In this document: positions 25,740 to 31,529 of the stretch, one piece after another
Numbering within the stretch: the stretch's first letter is position 1
Layout of the letters: the number at the start of each line of letters is the position of its first letter
Source of the DNA: DASQPA01 sp963757335
Lineage (GTDB): Bacteria; Acidobacteriota; Thermoanaerobaculia; Multivoradales; UBA5704
DNA: 64,000 nt
Assembly (NCBI GenBank): GCA_963757335.1
Contig: CAVWRJ010000003.1
Location: 36,514 to 100,513, forward strand
Reading direction: 5' to 3'
Position numbers and translations under genes: made by a program
The notes under the pieces: generated by a model
What the model saw: the letters and a program-made list of their open reading frames with translations, nothing else
Databases searched by the model: none
What the model was told of the DNA's origin: nothing

Positions 25740-26113
25740 CCATGCTCGAAACGGGGCCTACGGACTCTCCCCTTGGGGGCCTGGCTAAGTAGTCGAAGAG
25801 CATCCGTAGGGCGGCCAGGTGCTGCTTGACGGAGACCGCGGCGGCTCGCCGCGAGCTCCTCGACGTAAGCGGCGAGGAGGAACGGCTCGAGCTGGCCGAG
25901 CGAGAGACCGCGGAGCTTACACCAGGCGAGGAAGCGGCCTACGGCCGTGCCGTAGGCCTTCCGGGTATGAGGGTTGCGGATCTCGGCGGTGAAGAACTCG
26001 ACGAACCACCGGCGGGCCCGCTCGCCGGCCTGCTCAATGACGGTTGGGAGCCGGAGTTCCCTCCCACCAGCGACAACAGAAAGGGAATGGGCCGCGACGG
26101 CGGTCGTTTCCAT
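25740..26113 (-). pseudogene. Tyrosine recombinase, N-terminal (core-binding) fragment
   Basis: The minus-strand frame from 26113 encodes a SAM-like core-binding domain: RRWFVEFFTAEIRNPHTRKAY, then FLAWCKLRGL and QLEPFLLAAYVEEL. It is typical of the first 100 residues of XerC/D-like and phage-type integrases. A frameshift near 25855 is followed by ALRMLFDYLA in another frame, and the gene then ends abruptly at a junction with a repA remnant. The catalytic domain (R, H-x-x-R, Y) is absent, so it cannot recombine DNA. It probably belonged to the same int-repA element as its neighbours. Confidence 0.6.
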
Positions 26114-26126
26114 GGAGGAGATCCTG

Positions 26127-26315
26127 CTAGCAGTTGACGAGGGTCACGCAGGTCATGCCGCAGGTGACAGGACCCGTGCAGGCGTAGCCGCATGTGATTT
26201 GACCGTGAGTTGGACTGGTGCAGGGGGCCATCGTGATAACCCCAGCGGAAACGTGCCCGAGTTGAGAGAGGGTCTCCTTATGGAGAGATAGGCGCTTCTT
26301 CAGGCTCTTCTTCAT
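26127..26315 (-). CDS. Orphan lanthipeptide-like precursor peptide (62 aa)
   Basis: Encodes a 62-residue peptide with a two-part RiPP-precursor layout. The basic leader MKKSLKKRLSLHKETLSQL resembles leaders of class I lanthipeptides from Bacteroidota and Acidobacteriota (KxLxLxKETLxxL). The C-terminal half is rich in Thr, Ser and Cys: six cysteines, in CTSPTHGQITC, GYACTGPVTC and GMTCVTLVNC, spaced for thioether rings, ending in Cys. The ATG at 26315 has a strong AGGAAGG ribosome-binding site seven bases upstream, and a TATACT -10 box lies about 65 bases further up. No lanthionine synthetase (LanB/LanC/LanM) or dedicated exporter is in the window. If modified, it would need enzymes encoded elsewhere. 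The precursor identity is inferred from pattern only. Confidence 0.55.
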   Translation of the reverse strand: MKKSLKKRLSLHKETLSQLGHVSAGVITMAPCTSPTHGQITCGYACTGPVTCGMTCVTLVNC

Positions 26316-26380
26316 TTTGAATCCTTCCTAGGCCGAGAGGCCGCATCAAAGTTCCGGGATCGCCTTCCAGGGTTGTCGCA

Positions 26381-26386
26381 AGTATA
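26381..26386 (-). promoter_or_regulatory. Putative -10 box for the precursor peptide gene
   Basis: Read on the minus strand this is TATACT, a near-consensus sigma-70 -10 element, about 65 bases upstream of the peptide ATG. No good -35 is seen at the usual spacing, so an activator may be needed or the match may be chance. Confidence 0.35.
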
Positions 26387-26417
26387 ACCGAGCCTGCGCC
26401 TGCCGCCCGGTTTTTCC

Positions 26418-26441
26418 GTCCGATAACGTCTTTTATCGGAC
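26418..26441. promoter_or_regulatory. Perfect 9-bp inverted repeat in divergent intergenic region
   Basis: GTCCGATAA and TTATCGGAC are separated by six bases, between the minus-strand precursor peptide and the plus-strand membrane-protein gene. It lies upstream of both genes and no T-run follows in either direction, which suits a dimeric-regulator operator better than a terminator. Function inferred. Confidence 0.45.
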
Positions 26442-26500
26442 TCAAGCGGTTCGGGAGCCGCCTGGAACGCTAAAATAGAGAAAACTGGGAGGAGAGGATC

Positions 26501-27258
26501 TTGAAGAAGCCTTCCGCCAAAATGCCCCTTCAACGTTCCAGGCCACCCCGGCCTTGGGTAGCCCCACTTGTCGGAATTCTTACGGCAGTACTTAGCATTC
26601 TTGGTATAATGAGTAATTACAATATGAAGGACGGTGCGATGCGGGCGGTAACTAACCCGCAGGTAACTCAAATCAAGGTCGATCCGTGCGAGCCTCCCCT
26701 CTACTCCTTGACAGAGCTAATCAATTGCGCCAAGGCGGAGCTGAAACCGGGAAGGCTGGCATTTGCACCGAAGGAGGAGATGGAACAAGGGAAAGGAGAG
26801 CGGATCTTCATCAGGATCTCGCCGGAGGCAGCATCGGATTTGAGCAAGGGTTTCAAGAAGGACCCACCTAAGATTTCAGCGATCAAGGTTGGGCCGGTGA
26901 TGCGAGCCATCCTGGTAGTGCAACCCGACGAGTTCGTCGTCCAGCGGGTCGGCGACGAGCAGAAGGTTCTCGATAAGCCCTACACCGACTGGTCCTGGTA
27001 TGTGACACCTCTTGAAAGTGGGGAGAAGGAGAACGTCCTGGTCTATGCGGAGTTGATGCTCCCCGATGGGAAGCGGAGCCCTTGGAGGTGTTTACCGGCT
27101 CCGCGAAGATCAACGTGGACGTCCGACCGGGTTACGTGGCGGGGAAGTTCGTGCGGGAGAACTGGCAGTGGCTCGCGGGTAGTCCAGTGATTCTGGGCCT
27201 TCTGGGCTGGCTCATCAGCCGGCTTCGCACACCCAAAGAACACAAGGCGGGCTTTTAG
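26501..27258 (+). CDS. Membrane-anchored protein of unknown function (one frameshift)
   Basis: I do not recognise this protein. It starts at a TTG, supported by an upstream GGAGGAGAGG ribosome-binding site. Residues about 19-37 (WVAPLVGILTAVLSILGIM) form one membrane helix. The middle (about 75-185) is a soluble domain with FIRISPEAASDL, then MRAILVV and W-S-W-Y-V-T-P-L-E-S-G. A frameshift near 27085 truncates the direct reading; in the next frame it resumes as VFTGSAKINVDVRPGYV and ends with a second hydrophobic helix (PVILGLLGWLI) and a TAG at 27258. The topology therefore looks like a soluble domain between two membrane helices. It is divergent from the lanthipeptide-like gene and may share its control region. 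Base composition is lower in GC than the NRPS genes, suggesting transfer. Confidence 0.5.
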
Positions 27259-27627
27259 CGTAGGCGCGGCCGCGAGCCTCTCCCCCGGGGCGGCGCTCAG
27301 CTACTGGCAAGGCGGAGATCGCCCGGCTTTCGCGGGGTCTCTGGGGTGGCCCGGAGCCGACAAGAACCCGGAGGAGGTTAATTCTACTTTGTCAGACTGA
27401 CTTCCCGGCAGAGGTGCCACCTGGCGTCAGCCGGGCGTAAAAGGGGTCAGCGGACCTTCGACCTTCCAGCCTCCGCCAACACCCGCCTTCATGGGGCCAA
27501 GATGCCCTCCCGCTGCCTCATACAGGGCTCGCAGAGCCATAGAAGATCCATGCGGAGTGTCTCCGGACTCGACAACAACGCCACTTTGGGACGCCCCCTT
27601 GAGGGTTCGGCCGACGCCGGAGGGGCT

Positions 27628-27975
27628 CTACCTATCTGGGTCGGCGAGGGATTGCCGTCGATTCGCGGAATCGATCGCGCTTTGCCGAGCCTGATGTCGA
27701 GCTTTCATCTGGCGCACCACTTCCTCGACGGTCACGTCTCGCTTGGGGAGGAAGTGAGCCAAGAGACCCTCAATGTCCGAACAACTCAGCAGAGGATGGC
27801 TCTGCAAAAGCTTCTCCTCCAGCATGAAGAGCATCGCCATCATCACCAAGGCCATGTGGTGATGCCAGGCAAGCCAGCCGCGCACTTGATAGTCAGCCAG
27901 GCCGCTCTCGCTCTTGGCATCCTCGAACGAGCGCTCGATCCAAAACCGCTGCCTCTGCATTTGGACAATTGTGGC
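27628..27975 (-). pseudogene. IS701-family transposase, C-terminal fragment
   Basis: Minus-strand reading that begins near QRQRFWIERSFEDAKSESGL and continues with ADYQVRGWLAWHHHMALVMM, the region around the last acidic DDE residue of IS701/IS4-type transposases, and runs to a stop at 27628. Upstream on the same strand the match stops at about 27976. The block that should precede it is found on the opposite strand at 28040-28175. The protein is not expressible as one chain. Confidence 0.65.
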
Positions 27976-28039
27976 TGTGGGATGGCAGGAAGAGAAGTCT
28001 CGCAACTCCCCATGGTTGCCGTGGGATCGGAATCGTGGG

Positions 28040-28175
28040 CGGGTCATGCAGGGCAGGCACAGGGGCCTGAGCTTCTGGCATGTTGTGGTCATTCGGGAGG
28101 TGAATTCTCCCGCGACGATCAAGTACGTCTTGAGCAATGCCCCTTCGGAGACTTCTCTTGAGCGCCTTCGGAGAA
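28040..28175 (+). pseudogene. Inverted internal fragment of the same transposase
   Basis: Plus-strand reading with FWHVVVIREV and IKYVLSNAPSETSLERL, the block that normally sits directly before the M-Q-x-Q-R-(F/Y)-W-(I/V)-E segment in IS701-type transposases. Re-inverting roughly 27976-28175 would place SLERL next to MQRQRFWIERS and rebuild a contiguous chain. The N-terminal catalytic part was not recognised in the remaining element. Confidence 0.55.
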
Positions 28176-28523
28176 AAATGCTCCCCAAATCGCTTTGAGA
28201 AGCTCTGAAACCCCCATTTCCACAAGCGGGGATGGGGCATCGGCAATCTCTTTTTTTGGGCGTTGGGGGCTACGGTGTCTCCCGTAGATGTCAGCGTGAC
28301 GCCTGACCGCAACTCTACTTCTCTAAGTACTCGAAATCAAGACCCTGGACGCAAGGGTAGCTCCGGGGAGAGGGGGAGCGGTCTGACAAAGTAGAATTAA
28401 GGGCGTCGGATTAAGTGAGGTCGGGCAGGTCCGCGGGTGAGTGATGGCCGCGGGAGGGGACCGTGGGTTATCCGGCAGGCCATCGTCCAGTAGGTGGCGC
28501 GCTCGGGAACCGCTGAACGGAGC

Positions 28524-29570
28524 TTACGATTTCAAGGGGCGGAAGTGTTCTTCCGGCAGCCGCCAGGGTCCGACCAGGAGATCGTGCGTGCCCTTCTCAA
28601 CCTGGGCGGGGAAGTCGGGATATTCGCTGCGGATCTCCTCGGCGACGCAGTTCAGGGTGGAGGCGAGGCGGCGGTCGTGCTGGTCGATACTCGCGAGCTG
28701 CCGGCGGATGCGGCGCCATGAGATCCGTGACGGGGTCATGGCCGACCAGCACCGGTAGAGCAGGTAGGACGCTCCATCCCAGAAGAGCGGGCGGTTGTGG
28801 AACCTGCGCATGAGGCGAAGGGGCAAGACCACGGGGTTGTTGCGCAGGTAGTCATGGAAAGTCGGGTCGAGGACGATGCCGTACCGCCTCAGATCGGCGG
28901 GAAGGAACGAGAGCTGGGAGCGGGTCTCGGCCGCCAGGAGCTGCCGGGCCTCGGCTCCGTCTCGGGGCGTATAGGCCTTCTGGATCGGCCTCATGTTGAG
29001 GCGGGCGGTGCCGCCCGGAGTCCTTAGGAGCAAGGTTAGCGAGAGACTGAGAAGACGTTGCAGGCGTTCCTCGAAACGCTGGTACTGCACCCCGGAGCGG
29101 GCGAGTTGGAAGGCCTCGAAGAAGTCGGTCAGGCTGGCGAAGTTGACGAAGCCGGTGTCGTAGGTGAGGGTGGTGATCCAGGCGAGGAGGGCCCGGTCGG
29201 CGCCGAAGGGGATGGGGACGTTTGGCTCTGTCGTCGAGAAGTAGACGGTGAGGTGGGTATCGGCGCCGATCTGGGCCTCGCGAGGGATCGTCGTCAAGGG
29301 GCTCCGCTTATAGGGGAAGCCGCAGAAGACGAGAGCCTTGGCGGCGAGGAGGAGGGAGTTGGGGTCGTCGGGGCGATCGGCGAGGACGGGGAGGGAGGGG
29401 GACGCGGGTGGTAGTGGCGGGGCGGAGGCGGCCGGGCCTTCGGGGAGCGGTAAGGCCAGAGAGGCGAGGATGCCCGAGAGAGGTTTCGGGGAACCTCTCC
29501 GGTGGTCGCCGAGCCGGTTCTCGAGGCGGGGCATCCGCCCCCTCACAGGCAGGATCTCACTGCCGCTCAT
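28524..29570 (-). CDS. RepA-type plasmid replication initiator, intact copy (copy 3)
   Basis: The only uninterrupted copy of this family in the window, about 348 residues from an ATG at 29570 preceded by AGGAAG. Conserved blocks in order: LLLAAKALVFCGFPYK, DTHLTVYFSTTEP, FGADRALLAWITTLTYDTGF, LTDFFEAFQLARSGVQYQRF, RLNMRPIQKAYTPRDGAEAR, FHDYLRNNPVVLPLRLMRRF and a C-terminal winged-helix-like stretch ending in PEEHFRPLKS. The blocks match what I know of the plasmid-encoded RepA family, which initiates replication by binding iterons. Upstream lie GTACAC-containing repeats and the att site. An array of 20-bp direct repeats that could be its binding sites is 0.7 kb further. No toxin, partition or mobilisation genes accompany it. 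The family call is by recognition and untested. Confidence 0.6.
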   Translation of the reverse strand: MSGSEILPVRGRMPRLENRLGDHRRGSPKPLSGILASLALPLPEGPAASAPPLPPASPSLPVLADRPDDPNSLLLAAKALVFCGFPYKRSPLTTIPREAQIGADTHLTVYFSTTEPNVPIPFGADRALLAWITTLTYDTGFVNFASLTDFFEAFQLARSGVQYQRFEERLQRLLSLSLTLLLRTPGGTARLNMRPIQKAYTPRDGAEARQLLAAETRSQLSFLPADLRRYGIVLDPTFHDYLRNNPVVLPLRLMRRFHNRPLFWDGASYLLYRCWSAMTPSRISWRRIRRQLASIDQHDRRLASTLNCVAEEIRSEYPDFPAQVEKGTHDLLVGPWRLPEEHFRPLKS

Positions 29571-29624
29571 GGGGCTTCCTGGCCGGGCGGCACGGCGAGA
29601 ACCCAGGACGAAAGCGTGTACAAA

Positions 29625-29858
29625 TTCGGTACACTGCCGCTCAATCCCCGCCAATTCGTGGCAACCTTCAGCGACCCTCGTCGGAGGCAGAAGGCAAGCA
29701 GAATTAAGGGGTTGACGAGTTGGGGCGAGTTGTGGCGGTTTGGCCCGGACAGACTTTTAATCCGCGGGTCCAGAGTTCGAGTCTCTGACGGCCCACCATT
29801 CCAAACAAAGAAGTTAGCGGGTTCCGCGGGACCGCCTCTTGTCCCATTTCGTACACTG
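29625..29858. repeat. GTACACTG arm-type repeats flanking att copy A
   Basis: TTCGGTACACTG at 29625-29636 and TTTCGTACACTG at 29847-29858 lie on either side of the tRNA-Lys fragment. The second att copy has two such boxes on its left (about 55000-55035) and a weaker one on its right (about 55238). Paired boxes outside an att core are what arm-binding sites of a tyrosine integrase look like. An alternative is repA autoregulation, since the left boxes lie in the repA upstream region. Confidence 0.4.
29730..29817 (+). repeat. att site copy A: 88-bp direct repeat with tRNA-Lys(TTT) 3' fragment
   Basis: Identical over 88 bp to 55117-55204. Positions 29752-29798 are the 3' part of a tRNA-Lys gene: anticodon loop CTTTTAA, TCCGC half-stem, T-arm CAGAG-TTCGAGT-CTCTG, acceptor strand and CCA. 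The D-arm and 5' acceptor strand are absent, so this is not a functional tRNA. Such fragments are the usual crossover cores of tRNA-targeting integrative elements. repA reads away to the left and an integrase start reads away to the right, the arrangement expected of an attP (element circle or tandem junction), not of a simple chromosomal boundary. Confidence 0.75.
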
Positions 29859-29864
29859 GTCCGT

Positions 29865-30197
29865 ATGGCGACGATCCAAACGGTCAGTGGGAAGGCTGGA
29901 AAGAGCTACCGTGTCCTGATCCGGCTCAAGGGGTATCCGACCCAAACGGAGACCTTCAGTCGGCTCACCGACGCCCGCCGCTGGGCGGTGCAGACGGAAG
30001 ATCCGGGAGAATCGGCACTTCGGTAGCCAGGCTTCCTCGAAGCCCACCCTCGACGACCTCCTCGACCCGCTATGCGGACGAGATGCTGGAGAGCTTCGCG
30101 CCGAACGAGCGGCGCAATCGCGTGCGTCAGCTCGCCTGGTGGCGGCATCAACTGGGTCACCTGACGCTCGCGGATCTCACCCCTCACCTGCGTTAAT
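29865..30197 (+). pseudogene. Site-specific integrase, N-terminal fragment
   Basis: Begins at ATG 29865 immediately right of the att core, the classical position of an integrase gene. MATIQTVSGKAGKSYRVLIR, then TFSRLTDARRWAVQTED is an arm-binding-type N-terminal domain. After a frameshift near 30000 it continues in another frame with YADEMLESFAPNERRNRVRQ and AWWRHQLGHLTLADL, the start of the core-binding domain, then stops matching near 30197. The catalytic domain is missing. The first about 55 bp are also present beside the second att copy. Confidence 0.6.
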
Positions 30198-30275
30198 CTT
30201 CGTCGATCATCGTCTCCCCAGCCCGCAGACCCTCGCCGCGGCGGAAAGTACCGCCTTCTCACCCCTCTCGCTACC

Positions 30276-30454
30276 CTATTCGGGGCTCTGCCGCCCTCTT
30301 CGGGGACATCTGAGACTATTCCGGGACAGAGCGCCATATTTGGGGACAAGATAGCCCATTATGGGACAAGATTACTATTTGGGGACGGTATAGCCTATTC
30401 CGGGACTGGCTTCGCTGCCGAGGGACGAGGCACCCTCAAACGGGACCTGGGGGG
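30276..30454 (+). repeat. Array of nine about 20-bp iteron-like direct repeats
   Basis: Units begin at 30276, 30296, 30316, 30336, 30356, 30375, 30395, 30415 and 30435; spacing is 20 bp except one 19-bp step. The conserved half is TATTYGGGGACA (best in units 3, 4, 6 and 7; units 8 and 9 keep only GGGAC), followed by about eight variable bases. A 20-bp period is not a codon multiple, so this is not a protein repeat. Such arrays are typical binding sites for RepA-type initiators, and the intact repA gene is 0.7 kb away. Origin function is inferred. Confidence 0.6.
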
Positions 30455-30796
30455 GATAGGTGCCAGGTGAGGGGCGAGGGCTGCTCCGCCCCGCCCAGGA
30501 CCCGTCTTCAAAGGCGAACTACTCCAGCGATGGCTAACGACTTGCCGATAAGCTGCGGGAGCCGAAGGCCCCCCGTCAGGTTCATCGGTTTGTAGGGCGT
30601 CCTGCCTGCTTTCGTTGAAAGGGCTCGAGCACCTCGATCATCTCAGCCAACGACCTGCAGCTGGTCCTCAGACCTCAACGGAGAACCGAGCCTCGCGGTT
30701 GAGCTGGCGCGATCAAGTGCGTGATGACCAATCGTCTCGATCCGTCGATCGGCGGTCTCGAGAAGGCCTCGCTCTACCGACCCGGAACGGCAGCCC
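30455..30796. other. Intergenic stretch with no recognised feature
   Basis: Between the iteron array and the stop codon of the unknown protein I find no gene, tRNA or clear hairpin terminator. It separates the inserted island from the second biosynthetic operon, whose 3' end it follows. Confidence 0.4.
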
Positions 30797-31512
30797 TCAC
30801 TTCCCGCCCGGGTGGATCTCCATGAGATTCGTCAGAACCGTCTCGGGGGTCAACGCATGGTAGACCTGGAGAAGTGCGGTGAAACGGGGGCCGAGGATCT
30901 CGATCGATCTCTCCACGCCGTGGCGGAGATCCTCGCAATACTCCGCCAGCGCTCGCGGCCCACGGGCGGCCAAGGCGCGGACGACGTTGAAGGTGCCGGA
31001 CTCCCCATCCTTTTCGATCGACGCCGCGTCGTCGTCGTACTCCATGATCTCTTCGAGAGTCTCGAAACACTGAAAGGTCACCTCGTCCTCGGGCCATTTC
31101 TTGAGCCGCCACAGCACCCGATGCAGGAGGCGAAAATCGAAGGAGCGCAGCGTCGCCGCCCGGCGGATGTCGGCGAGCGAGGCGGAACCGCTCATGTACT
31201 TTTTTTCAAGGGAGAAGTAGGTGCGCGCGCCGTCGAGCTCCGCTGCCAGGCGATCGTCGAACAGGCCGAGAGAGTCGAGAAAATCATGGATCGAGTCGAG
31301 GCCCGCGCAGGCGCCGACGAAACCGCCCTCCTCGTTCAACGTGTCGGCACTGTAGACCAGCGACTCCAGGGTCACCCAGAGGCCGAAGTGCTGGAAAAGC
31401 CCGCGGGGGAGATTGTGATAGGAAAAATGGATCTTCGAGAAGGCGTAGAGGCTCGGCCGGCGCGATCCACGCTGGAGAAGGAAACCATCGGTGCTTCTTT
31501 GTCGAAGGGCAT
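30797..31512 (-). CDS. Unknown helical protein closing the NRPS/PKS operon
   Basis: I do not recognise this protein with confidence. An ATG at 31512 with a GGAGAG ribosome-binding site lies 17 nt after the aminotransferase stop, but a frameshift between about 31440 and 31475 is needed to join it to the long frame that starts YAFSKIHFSYHNLPRGLFQH and ends LMEIHPGGK. Without the shift, the long frame has no good start. The product (about 238 aa) has no signal peptide and looks all-helical. The segment MEYDDDAASIEKDGESGTFN resembles the second metal-binding (NSE/DTE-like) motif of class I terpene and prenyl cyclases, but I see no DDxxD motif. Its position as last gene of the operon suggests a tailoring or release role. 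Confidence 0.5.
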
Positions 31513-31529
31513 GGATCTCTCCTGGGCGC

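Larger units (their letters stand above)
27382..28396. mobile_element. IS701-type insertion sequence with TTAA target duplication
   Basis: Perfect 20-bp inverted repeats bound the element: 27378-27397 (TTAATTCTACTTTGTCAGAC) and its exact complement at 28381-28400. The outermost TTAA fits the YTAR 4-bp target duplication known for IS701, so the element body would be 27382-28396 (1015 bp). That is shorter than usual for the family (about 1.4 kb). Inside are transposase fragments in both orientations, so it cannot encode its own transposase. It could still be mobilised in trans because both ends are intact. Confidence 0.75.

Noticed and set aside
28190..28380. N-terminal part of the IS701-type transposase
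   Set aside because: I could not recognise the first catalytic aspartate region in any of the six frames, so I did not annotate it.
29752..29798. Possible functional tRNA-Lys
   Set aside because: Only the 3' half from the anticodon loop onward is present; no D-arm or 5' acceptor strand precedes it. The copy at 55139-55185 is the same.
30276..30454. Iteron-like array considered as a CRISPR array
   Set aside because: The period is only 20 bp with about 12 conserved bases, too short for repeat plus spacer.
30615..30863. Short plus-strand ORF downstream of the iteron array
   Set aside because: No ribosome-binding site, no recognisable domain, and it overlaps the minus-strand unknown gene.
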